This document shows, piece after piece, positions 20,645 through 30,679 of a stretch of DNA of 64,000 nucleotides. This stretch comes from Erythrobasidium yunnanense. Taxonomy: Eukaryota > Basidiomycota > Cystobasidiomycetes > Erythrobasidiales > Erythrobasidiaceae. The position numbers were made by a program, and so were the translations under genes. The notes beneath the pieces were generated by a model. The model was given only the letters and a program-made list of their open reading frames with translations, did not search any database and had not been told where the DNA came from. Every line of letters starts with the position of its first letter. Position 1 is the stretch's first letter. Where the stretch lies: assembly GCA_001600175.1 (NCBI GenBank), contig BCJC01000001.1:762065-826064 (forward strand), read 5' to 3'.

Positions 20645-21062
20645 TCCTTCCCGTTGTCACTCGAGAGCGTAAACGCGTACATTCAAGACTCGCCTTAGTT
20701 TTATGATAGAAATGCACAGCAAGAGAAGAAAGAGAAGAAGAAGAAGAAGCATAGAAGCAGTAGGAAGAAGGATGAACGGCTGAAGGCGAAAGAACAGATG
20801 CGGTCTAAGAGGTCAAGATAGGAAATCGAGTCTGTAATGCATACTGCCTAGGTAGGCTTTTACACTACACTACTGTCATCGATAGTATTCTTAGCCTGTC
20901 ATATCCTATTTCTTTGCCAAATAGATACCGTTTCCCTTGACTTCCTACCCGTTTGCCTGTTGTTTTCCCACCAATTCTGAGAACAAGAGTTGGCGTGTAA
21001 AGCAAGAACAAATAGCAGAGACAACAAGCAGGCATCTATCTGGATATCTACGAACAACAAAC
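20645..21062. other. Intergenic between KAR2 and paralog 1
   Basis: Contains the KAR2 3' region with a purine run (AAGAAGAAGAAG near 20725-20750) and, from 20951, a 5' flank duplicated before the second paralog at 33189-33303. Confidence 0.6.
20951..21062 (+). promoter_or_regulatory. Duplicated 5' flank, copy 1
   Basis: Aligns along its length with 33189-33303. The two share the identical blocks GGCGTGTAAAGCAAGAA and ATCTATCTGGATATCTACG just before each ATG. This shows the duplication took the promoter or 5' UTR as well as the gene. The blocks may be UTR or regulatory. Confidence 0.8.
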
Positions 21063-22637
21063 ATGTCCAAATCGCGTCAAGAAAGTCCCGACCCTCCACC
21101 CACTTTACGCGACGAAATCCTGTCCCAGATCGCATTGCTCAACGAACAAACCCGCACAGATGTCGATACCGTCATTGAATACGTCCAAGGTAACGGCATG
21201 CCTGGCCTCGTCCTCTCTGGCCTTCAGGAATACTGCCAGACACTTAGAGCCAAAACAGCAGACCAGACCCTTCCTAAAGCTCTACAGACTCTGCTAGACA
21301 GATGTGAGGCTCTCTCTACACAAGAGAAGACCAAAGTCGAGAACGCCGTACGAAAAGTCTGCAAAGCTACCGCGAAAAACGCGAGAACCAATCTAGCCAC
21401 CCTCAAAGCACTGATTGAGCAGGCTGAATTCGATGATGGAGATCCTATAGAAGAAGAGGATGAGGATCTAGCCTTCTTCAACCATCATGAGGAAGCCGAG
21501 GAAAACGAAGAAAAGCCGGCTACTCACCGCGTCAATGATTCTCAGTCCGACCAGGAAGCCGATCCAGATAGGGAGGAACTCATGGAAGACGAACCTGAAT
21601 CTGTAGACGAGGAACTTCCTGACATAGGTCCATCAAATCAGAAGCGCGTAGCCAAGGCCAGTTCCAGCAAGAGTACTCATGCATCTCAGAAGCAGCGCTA
21701 CAACTTCGCTGATGAGCACGAAGTATCTGAGGAGGACTCTGTATCTATGGCTGCCAGACCAAAGAAGAAGCTCCCCACTCAACAGGACTCCCTCAAGAAG
21801 TTCCATCCCGTCACGAAGCAGACAGACATCAAGAAGAGTGTCCTCAAGAGAGATGATTCTAAGAACAAGGGTATATCGAGAACGTCTACACCCATCAATG
21901 CACAGCCAGATGCTGGACCATCCGGTATCCCTGCCAAGAAGAGAGCTATAGATACCGCAGGTCCTTCGCCAGTGCGTATACACAGCTTTGTTTCTCCTAC
22001 TGCAGCTGACATCGCTATGCAGTCTTTGGCTACATCTAAGAAGCAGAAGCTAGCTACACCCCAGTCAACAAAGACCGTCAAGCCAAAGGAGAGAACCTTC
22101 AAAGGCATCGTCAAGCTAGCTACAACCGAGGAAGAGAAGGAGCAGTATGCTAGTAATGAACGTGGAGGAACGATCACCTCAACTAATGAAGGGCTGGAAA
22201 TGACTACTGTGAGGCCTTCTTGATCCGGACTTCGACTAGGCTGACTGCATACGATTACCCAGTACAAAGGCAGCAGAATGTACACATGGCTACTCACTCG
22301 AGATTCGCCGCTGGCTGTTGGCGCAACTAAGCGAAGTCAGATCCCGCATTTCACGAAACAGTGCGACTTCACCCTCGCCGACTTACAGAGTAACAAGGCG
22401 CCCTTCGAGACACTGTCCAAGCTCCAGACCTTTTTAGGAGACATGGGTGGATCGAAGCTACAGAACCGAGGAGATTGTGCTGCCAAGGCTTACGAGCTTG
22501 TAAGTTCGTGCACACATACACTCGAGAGACTATAGTGCTGAGATGCATATACACAGGCCAAATGGTGGTTCGAACAGCACCAGGCCCACCCCAACATCTC
22601 TTCTTTCGTTAACAGAAGCAAGACCAAGGACAACTAG
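21063..22637 (+). CDS. Uncharacterised protein, paralog 1 of a dispersed pair
   Basis: Protein of about 490 residues. The N-terminal ~110 residues look helical (LRDEILSQIALLNEQTRTDV, LPKALQTLLDRCEALSTQ). A long acidic and Lys/Ser-rich middle follows, then a C-terminal domain coded across introns: MTT, YKGSRMYTWLLTRDSPLA, SQIPHFTKQCDFTLADLQ, LSKLQTFLGDMGGSK, RGDCAAKAYEL and AKWWFEQHQAHPNI, ending at a stop at 22635-22637. Both the N-terminal and C-terminal parts, and the last two intron positions (after MTT and after AYEL), are conserved in the copy at 33304. The middle is divergent. I recognise no known domain; the charged middle with PKKK-type runs would fit a nuclear protein, but that is a guess. 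The start at 21063 (MSKSRQ) matches that of the paralog (MSTSRR). An in-frame ATG further up at 20937 lies in the duplicated flank and is unlikely. Confidence 0.82.
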
Positions 22638-22681
22638 CGGGTACCGGAGATATGCAAGTGTGAAAGCAGGCAAGAAGACTG

Positions 22682-22723
22682 CATACATAGTATCTGCCTA
22701 GTAGTAGATAGACTGTATGTATG
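22682..22723. repeat. Imperfect inverted repeat in the 3' region
   Basis: CATACATA (22682-22689) is complementary to TATGTATG (22716-22723), and the sequence between can extend the stem imperfectly. It starts 45 bp after the paralog 1 stop, probably in its 3' UTR. Its role is unknown. Confidence 0.45.
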
Positions 22724-22906
22724 TCTATTAGTTCGTGTTTCTCAGTATCGAGGATATTCAGCCAAATAGATGGCAATGAGAAATTATAAGCAGATGATAC
22801 GAGCATGCATTGCAATGATAAGCTGATGGATAATGACTACTACTCTAACTTGAAAAGACGAAGACTGCATAGATACAGAGCTGTAGTTCTAGATTGTGCT
22901 GTATAT

Positions 22907-24872
22907 TCATTTCTTGCCGAATAAGGGCTTGGCCTGACTAGCGAGAATTCTGTTCATGGCTGAGCTGCCCATGATGGAACGTGAAGGACCCGACTGTGAT
23001 GAAGACGCAGATGTAGAGGTGGTCAAAGATGAACAAGAAGATGAAGAGGCTGTCATAATGGACGTGGAAACTGAAGCGGAAGATGCCGATGTAGAGGAGA
23101 ATCTGGAAGTGGATCTGTTGCTGTTGTTGGCAGCTGCTGCTGCAGCTGCAGCAGCGAGATGCTTAGGTTGAAAGTCCATTGGTGCTCGATCTTCGTGCTG
23201 CCTGTGAACCTTGTCCAGGTACTCTTTAGAATGGAAGCGGATAGATAGAGGAAGACTGTTTCCCGCAAAGTGATGGGCTTCCCATTCCCAGCCGCCGTTG
23301 CGACGGCTATTGCGAGCGTCTGTGTCTTTCCAATAGTCGCCGAAGAGGGCCTTCCAAAGCAGCTCGCTCTCATAAGGGAAGCCATCTCCTAATACTTTCC
23401 TCCAGTCAGGCATATTTGTACGAGCAGGAACCTTTCCTCCCTATTCATCGATGTACAGATGAACATATGAATGCAGCTGATCAGCACGTTTCGGCGACTG
23501 GAATGTTGCATTGGAATTGTCCTACCTTGCGACAATGAGCGACAACGAGGTCGTAAATATGTGCTTGATCGGTCGCATTAAGTACCGTCTGCTTCGCGCT
23601 ATCCAATATCCTGGTGTTGAGCATACTTGTTGCACGCGTTATTACATTGGTGGTCATTTCCAGGGTGAACCACATAGAGGGACGGGCGGAGACGTCTGCG
23701 GGCGGCCACCAGACTATCATGAATTCCCACGATTTGAAAGGTACTAGGATGCTGCATGAGCATGCTGCACAACGTCTATTCTCATGAGACCGCGGGGACC
23801 CACCTTCTTGCGTCTTTGCTATGCATTTCTTGGAAAGCTTTGACTTCGAGCGCTGCCCAGTCGCATTCTCGTGACTTGCAGACGCCCTTGCGGCTGTCTT
23901 ATACTTCTTCAATCTTGCCTGGAAATCCTTGGTTGCTCCAACCAAGCCATCGTCTCCCTGTAGAGAGTCAAAGTCAGTTCTAGGTATACATAGACCAGGC
24001 TGTGGGTGCTTACAGCTACCCAGTAGTATACGCCTGACGTATGCTTGTGTGAATCATAGGGAATCAGGAGTTGTTGAAAGGGAATAACGCCAACGTTGTC
24101 CGTGGTATCGAAGTGACTGCAAGACCGTCAATCAGCCGGGCTGTACTCGTACGTATTGGCGAGGACTACTCACTTTCTTAATGCCTTGCGCGTATGCTTG
24201 CGGCTAGCCATGCATGCCAGCCAATTTGCGTGTACCAAGGACATACGGACGGTCTGGCCGTCTTCGGGAAGATCCAGCTCCACATTGAATAGGTAGAAAT
24301 GCGGACATGATCTTGAAAACCACTCAAGGTCGTCGGCGACAGTACTGAATCTTTTCGCGAAGGCTAGATCCTCAGTCGGAGATTGCCTGGCAGATATTCA
24401 GCGTCAGCTGTATGGCTACGAATATTCGAAGTGCTCATACTTGAAGAAACGCGAACCCTCTCGTAAGAAGAGTGTATGGAAAGACTGGAGGATCCTGAGA
24501 ATCTGAGTGCCAGCGTTTCAGCGGGGATCTCGCCAAAGTGCATCTACTTACTTCTGCTCCGCTGAAGACCTCCAATACCTTGTTCCACATGCTACGTACG
24601 GCGCTATCTACCTTCTCGAACGTATCTTTAGCCTTCTCATCCGCTCTCGTGTCCTCCTCCTCCTCCTCGTCGTCGGTCAATCCATCGTCGTCGCTATCTT
24701 CACTCTCTCCATCCCCTTGCTCGCCAGAGCCATCACCAGAGTCTGCGTAGGTATGCGAAGAAAGCGAATTGCTGGCTGCAGAGGTTCTCGGTCTGACAGC
24801 ACGGCCCCCAGAGCCCGGCGTCTTCCCGGATGTGTCATTGATGGGTCGCTTGATGCGCTGCTGAGTATTCAT
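22907..24872 (-). CDS. Uncharacterised acidic/Ala-Ser-rich protein
   Basis: Multi-exon gene from ATG 24872 to a stop at 22907. Exon 1 is disordered with a strongly acidic run (EDSDDDGLTDDEEEEEDT), then EKVDSAVRSMWNKVLEVFSG. Later exons give ILQSFHTLFLREGSRFFK, LAFAKRFSTVADDLEWFSRS, CPHFYLFNVELDLPEDGQTV, LVHANWLACMASRKHTRKAL, HFDTTDNVGVIPFQQLLIPY and SGVYYWVA. The last exon has WRKVLGDGFPYESELLWKAL, FGDYWKDTDARN and a nine-alanine run coded at about 23130-23156, then a Ser/Thr-rich tail. The folded middle with several Trp/Tyr blocks looks like a real domain, but I do not recognise it. Its tail converges on paralog 1. The exon joins in the middle (23450-24100) are the least certain part. Confidence 0.65.
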
Positions 24873-25140
24873 GGTCGCAGAGAGTGTATATGCATATGCA
24901 TAGCGAGTTGGTAGCTATACAGAATCCATCTCCCGTTTCTACCCATCCTCCCTTTACCCCTGAACAGCTTCTGCCTGGGCTCTTCGTGATCGAGGCTCCG
25001 ATGGAGTTGCGGGCAGTAGTCCTGCATAATTAATGATCGGGTGACTATGACAACGGGTACGTCATACGCCCAGGGTATATATTCACTCGCACCAGGCTAA
25101 TCGCCTCTTTCTTTCCTGAATATCCATCGCTCAGCACAAC

Positions 25141-26801
25141 ATGGCACTCTCCCTGAAGTCATACTCAGAGGGTCTCACGGACATGGAGAAGCAGCTTGGG
25201 GCTGTGCTACAGCAAGCTGGACACCCACATCTCCTACTCCAGTTCTCGCTGCTGCCACGCACACCGATACAGGCAGAGAGGGCGTGAATGCCGTCAATCT
25301 CAGCATAGCTAGACTCTACTGTGAGTATCTACCAGGCTTCTTGTATGCGAATGTATCTGAACTGCTTGACAGGGCACGTCAACGACCAGAAGCGAATTTG
25401 CTATCTCGGTGAACAGGCTCGCCTGGGCGAGGATCTCCAGTCAAGCGGTCTTACGTGAGTGTAGCCCTCGATACGACAAAGATGCTGTGTTTATCCATTC
25501 ACTCACTCAACCCCTCTTTCCTTCCATCCATTCTACCCTTCATGCACGCATCCACGTTTTCACAATCCTTTCATTCCTATATCTATTCCCCTCATATCCG
25601 TACCTTCCGTCTATCTACTGTCACTACACGACCTCTCCACCTACACAGAGCCATCACTCCAGCCAATAAGGCACCGACTTCATACACGGGCCTAGTAATC
25701 AAGAACAAGGACATCTCCAAAACCACCGCCAAAGCTCTACATGCCGCTACAGTAGTTGCTCTCTTCGGTTCTTATGACAAGATGGTCACAGCAGCAGTCA
25801 ACGCCTGCGTCGACGTATGCAGCCTTCCGCCAAGCGACGCCCTTTCCCTCAAACGCATCTACAAGGCTACAGACAAGGAACCAATTAGTCTAGACTGGTG
25901 CAGATTCGTAGTACTCAACGCCATCGTGTGTAAGTAGCAACTTGAAAGCATACGCTGCCGACTCATGGCTGACATTGCATCCGCTAGGCTACACGATTGG
26001 GGCCTACTTCGGCACCAGCAAGTACTTCAATCTAGATGTCATGGGAGAGTACGTCCGAAAAGGTCGCACAGCGGAGAATCTATTCGAGCCTAGAAAGCCA
26101 ATCGCGGGACCATATGGACAGATTAGAAGGGATAAGCTAACCGAGATAGCTGCTGATTTGTGCGAGGTAAGTAGCCGTGAGTTGCAGGGTGGTATGCATG
26201 ATGCTGATCTATATATGCGATAGGTCATGGGCGAGGACATGAAAGAGTTCTGCGAGGCTCTCACAAACAAGGACAAGAAGCTATCACTCGAGTTTGAGAA
26301 GATCCGACGATTGACATGTATGTCTGCACCTGATTGTCCTGCGTACTCGTCTGACGCATTGCACAGGGGTACAGGGTCTGTCGGAACTAGATGATGCTCC
26401 TACTCATGCGAAGTACATAGTTACAATCGCCGAAAGAGGTATCGAGTACAAGAGCCTCAAGGGACTGTCTAAGCAGGGCGCACCCCGTTACACAGTCACC
26501 AATCAAGAAGTCAAGCAGATTGCCAGGTAGACCAACCACACGCAACATATATATTTGCGTGAACTTACAGCTCCTCTGATGCAGATACGAACACGAACAT
26601 CCCGATTGGACTAGATACGAGGTACTCAAGGAGCTTAACAAGTGGGCCGCCAAAGAAGACATCAGACCTGGCAAGCCAGGACGCTCCATCGGTTCTCTCA
26701 GGAACATCTACCTCTATCGAAGAAAGCTGATCAATACCTACAAGACTGAGATCGCAGGAGAAGACGGCAACGGAGATGGAGAGACAGACGAGGATGAATA
26801 G
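25141..26801 (+). CDS. Uncharacterised protein, about 400 aa
   Basis: Exons read: ATG 25141 (MALSLKSYSE); NAVNLSIARLYW; HVNDQKRICYLGEQARLGED; ITPANKAPTSYTGLVIKNKD; KTTAKALHAATVVALFGSYD; LKRIYKATDKEPISLDWCRF; YTIGAYFGTSKYFNLDVMGE; RDKLTEIAADLCEVMGEDMK; YEHEHPDWTRYEVLKELNKW; and an acidic end DGETDEDE at 26799-26801. The first ATG reaches the downstream frame only across a 41-nt gap (about 25172-25212, GT...AG) with no obvious branch point. So the start is uncertain, or this is a very short intron. Later introns (about 25320-25372, 25449-25655 and 25932-25986) have normal signals; the 25449-25655 one is longer than usual. No domain was recognised. It sits in the same accessory block as the two preceding orphan genes. 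Confidence 0.65.
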
Positions 26802-27124
26802 GTTGACTGCGCTTGAGGGACAGACATGCATGCACACTTTCCCTCATTCCACACATTCCCTACTCGTCAAATCAAAGTCACTTCCGCATGCTATGCACCG
26901 GGTTTGAAGGCTAGGCAATACCCTTAGGAACTAAGTATTCAAAAGAAAAAACATACATTAGATTGATTTGCAAAAGCGTCGTTACAGTAGTAGTCTCACA
27001 ATCAAGGATATGCTGCAACAATTCATATGCTCGTTACTCCAGATCAAGTCTCTTGAGATTCCGCCAACATCGAGCACTAAAATCTCGTCTTCTTGATATC
27101 TGGCGGCTCAGATAACGAGCTGCA
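26802..27124. other. Intergenic region before the M13 peptidase
   Basis: An A-rich tract lies near 26935-26955. No gene, RNA or repeat was recognised. Confidence 0.45.
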
Positions 27125-30100
27125 ATGTCGACGTCGCAGCAGCAGCGCGAAAGGCAGCCGCTACTTGGCGTACCAGGAAGAGACGATGACGGAGACGCTG
27201 AATCCAATAGATCTGGAATCAGCGGTAGAAGTGGAAGAAGTGCATTCGACTTTGACAGACGCTCCATCATCGATATTGCGAAGAATCCCAAACTTCTGAC
27301 AACGCTGGAGCAAGGACTGGTCATATTGGCCATCTGCTTGCTATGTCTGGCTGCAATCTTCGGAGGTCTTGCTCTAGGATCATGGCATCGTGCGAGTGAA
27401 GCGGATAGACAGAGAGATGCTCCGCCTATCTATCGCACGACGACAGCCGTACAGACCACCACTCAATTCGCGACAGCTACTGTTACCGAAAGTGCGCAGC
27501 CAGGTCCTACTCATCCAGTAGAGCCACCATCTAAAAATGTACGTATGTATATACTCACGCTGGGCACGCGCTGATGCGAGCTCTTCGGATTGCAGGACGA
27601 GATCTGCCTTACTCCGACATGTGTGCAGATCAGTGCCGCTATTCTAGACTCAATAGACACTTCAGTGGACCCTTGCGATGACTTCTACCACTTCGCGAAC
27701 GGTGGCTGGCTAAAGAGCCATCCCATCCCTGCTGCGAAAGGCCTCTTTGGTGCTGCACAATGGATAGGAGCGCGAAACCAGGATATCCTGCTTTCCATCT
27801 TGGAGAAACCATTGCAATCAGACGACGCTAGCGACGAAGACCCAGTCCGGGAGGCAGATAGACAGAACTTGCGCGACCTGAAGACCTTCTACACAAGCTG
27901 CATGGACGAGGACGCTCTGGACAGACGCGGATCAACACCTTTACTCGAGGTTGTTGAGGAGGTTGTCGACGCCTGGAATGGGAACGCGGACATGCTGTTC
28001 AAGAACAAGCCTACCAAGGATAAGGCCGCAAGGTTGACGGATGCTCTGCTTGCATTGCATTCGAAAGGTATGTCAGATCTTCCGAAGTCAGCGTGTTCGT
28101 GATCAAACACGATTCATAGGCATCAGCGCGCTCTTCGAATCGTCAGTCGCAGGCGATTACAAGCAAGATCCGAAAATGTTACGCCTATGGCTTGGGCAAA
28201 GCGGCCTTGGACTTCCTAATCCAGACTACTACGAAGACAAGGCGGTAGAGAAGGTATATAAGGAAGTAATCCGAAGTTCTTTGACGAATGTATACTCGAA
28301 ACTCGGCAGTCTCGAGACGGAAAAGAAAAAGAAGCACAAAAAGAAGCCAAAGCATCCTAAAGAACCCAAGCTTGACTATACGCAAGTATTCGAGTTCGAG
28401 CGAAAGCTAGCTAGGGTATCTGTCGACAGGTGCGAAAGCTTCAGCAGACATTCGGTAATACAGGACTGACAGTATGCAATGACCAGTGCTGATCTCGGAG
28501 ACCCGGTCTTCGTCTACAACGCTTACAACAACACTGCGCTCCATAAGTTGACGCCGATACTGAACTGGGAAGAATACTTTTCAGGCTTCGCACCCAGGAC
28601 ATTCCCGCAACCCATCATCGTCAGCACACCTACATTTTTTGGCAATCTAAGTCAAACCCTAGAAGAGACATCAGACGAGGTATTGGAAGCATACTTCGTC
28701 TGGCAAGCCGTCAGCAGTTTGGGCAGTCTTCTAGGTCCGCGCGAGACAGCTCGGAAAGAAGTCACACAACTATCGAACTACTTGAGTGGCATTGACGAAG
28801 GGGTGCGAGCGAAGCGGGAGGATGTCTGCTTACAGGCTCTGTTGGATAACTATGGTTTCATGGTTGGCGGATACTTCGTAAAAGAGGCCTTTACTGGAGC
28901 CTCGAAGGATTACGCCGAGACGATCATCAAGTCTACCGTCCAAGCCTTCAAAGACCGTCTGCCTGAACTGGATTGGCTGGACCCGGACTCAAGGAAGGCA
29001 GCTGAGGAGAAAGCCAACTACATAGGCATCAAGATCGGCTATGCCACGTCACCTAATGTTACCTCTCCTGTAGCGTTGAGAGGATGGTATGCACCCAATC
29101 AGCCTAAGAAAGGCAAGTTCTTCGAAAGCACCTTGGAAACTAGGATTGTAGATGAGAGAAGGAAATGGGCTAGTATCGGCAAAGAGCGTGATCCTGGCGC
29201 ATGGGAAATGATCCCTTCGGAAGTGAATGCCTACTATTCGCCAGAAGCAAACGAGATGGCCTTCCCCGCTGGAGTACTTCAAGCTCCATATTTCTCGAAG
29301 GATTACCCTGAATATCTTGGCTTCGGCTCGATGGCCTCATTAGCTGGACATGAGCTTACTGTGAGTATACATGCCGCGGTGGTCCTTTTATAGCTGACTG
29401 GTCCTGTATACCAGCACGCCTTTGACTCTGCCGGACGACAGTTTGACAAGACTGGCAAGCTGACTGATTGGTGGTCAAATGTAAGTCGCATCTGACGAAA
29501 GACCTGGTGCATCAGCTTACTGCTATGCCTGGACGCAGGACACGATTGCCCGTTATGACAAGCTTACAGAATGCATAGTAGACCAGTATGCAAAGTACTA
29601 TGTCCTCGGTCCAGATGGTCAGCAGTACCATGTCAGAGTAAGTAGCTGTACCGCGTTCGCTACCTATGCGTGTATGCTAATTCTGATTGACAGTCGAAAG
29701 TCACACTCGGTGAAGACATCGCCGATGGAGGCGGTCTTGCGCAAACGTATAGAGCCTGGCAAGACAGATTCAAGTCTGACAAGAAGGGCGAGCGTTATGA
29801 CAAGTATGTCTCTTTATCGATAAACCCAGCTTTGCAAACGACACGACTGATCGATGTATGCGCGAACAGCTACATTCTTCCTGGTTTGACCTTCACGCGT
29901 GAACAGCTGTTCTACATCCAGTTTGCCAGAGGCTGGGCACGGAACATTAAGCCTGCTGAAGCAGTCAGGCGTATCAGGGTCGATGAGCATTCGCCGACGA
30001 ACTTTAGAGGTAGGCACGGTATGTTCTGCCTGAGCTTGTCCATAGCTCATCAATACGCTGTAGTGATCGGACCGCTATCGAACAGCGAAGAGTTCAGCAG

Positions 30101-30235
30101 AGCGTTCAACTGCCCGATCGGCTCTCGCATGAACCCCAAACGAAAGTGTAGAGTGAGTATATCTTAGAGCCCGGTCTGCGTCACTATCGACTGACGAACC
30201 GTAAATCTATGCGATCCCTGCTGCAGATCTGGTAG
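27125..30235 (+). CDS. M13 family zinc metallopeptidase (neprilysin/ECE-like)
   Basis: A type II membrane zinc endopeptidase. An N-terminal cytosolic region (QPLLGVPGRDDD) is followed by one membrane segment (GLVILAICLLCLAAIFGGLA, ~70-90), a Thr-rich stalk, then the ectodomain: CLTPTCVQISAAILDSID, VDPCDDFYHFANGGWL, WIGARNQDILLSILE, LDDFL-type helices, EVNAYYSPEANEMAFPAGVL (NAYY substrate block), the zinc site GHELTHAFDSAGRQFD (HExxH, completed across an intron at ~29361-29414), LGEDIADGGGLAQTYRAW (third zinc ligand; the usual ExxAD block), and a C-terminal RMNPKRKCRIW that needs a last intron (30153-30226). All catalytic blocks are present and about nine introns join them. It faces the cell exterior or vacuole lumen, as is known for the family. 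The substrate is unknown. Confidence 0.93.
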
Positions 30236-30679
30236 TTAATGGGCAAAACCTATGCTGCCAGAGCCTCGACAGGGTCCGTTCTGGCATTCGAATTGAAGGT
30301 GAATGTCATATTGTAGAAAGTGTAAGGACGCATCGCAAGATCAAGCCACTGATTTGAGCGTATATGGGGCATCGCATCATAGCTGAAATGCGAGCGGACT
30401 AAGGTAGAGAGACGGGACGAGGCGACTTCTCTGCCTTTCGTCGTTGATGTGATATATCGAAGCGGCTTGGCAAACTCTTGACGCGGATCATAGCTAATCA
30501 AACGAAGCTCCAGAACTCACAGTGGACCCACCGGACATATGAGCCCCGCAAGCCGGCTGCGGCCCGGTGCCCCGGGTACCCTTTTGAATTGTCGGACTTT
30601 CAATGCCCGGCATGCCTCGCACTTCTCCTTCCACTCCAATTGTTCGTGATTCACCTTACACTCCCCTGGTTCAGCAAGA
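30236..30679. other. Intergenic region before the MFS transporter
   Basis: Contains a GC-rich patch with several CGG/CCG triplets near 30548-30580, just upstream of the transporter. Such triplets occur in Zn2Cys6 factor sites, but no clear site can be called. An 83-codon minus-strand frame (30250-30501) has no recognised features and is not called. Confidence 0.4.

Noticed and set aside
30250-30501. 83-codon minus-strand frame between the M13 peptidase and MFS genes
   Set aside because: No domain, no splice support and no paralog; treated as intergenic.
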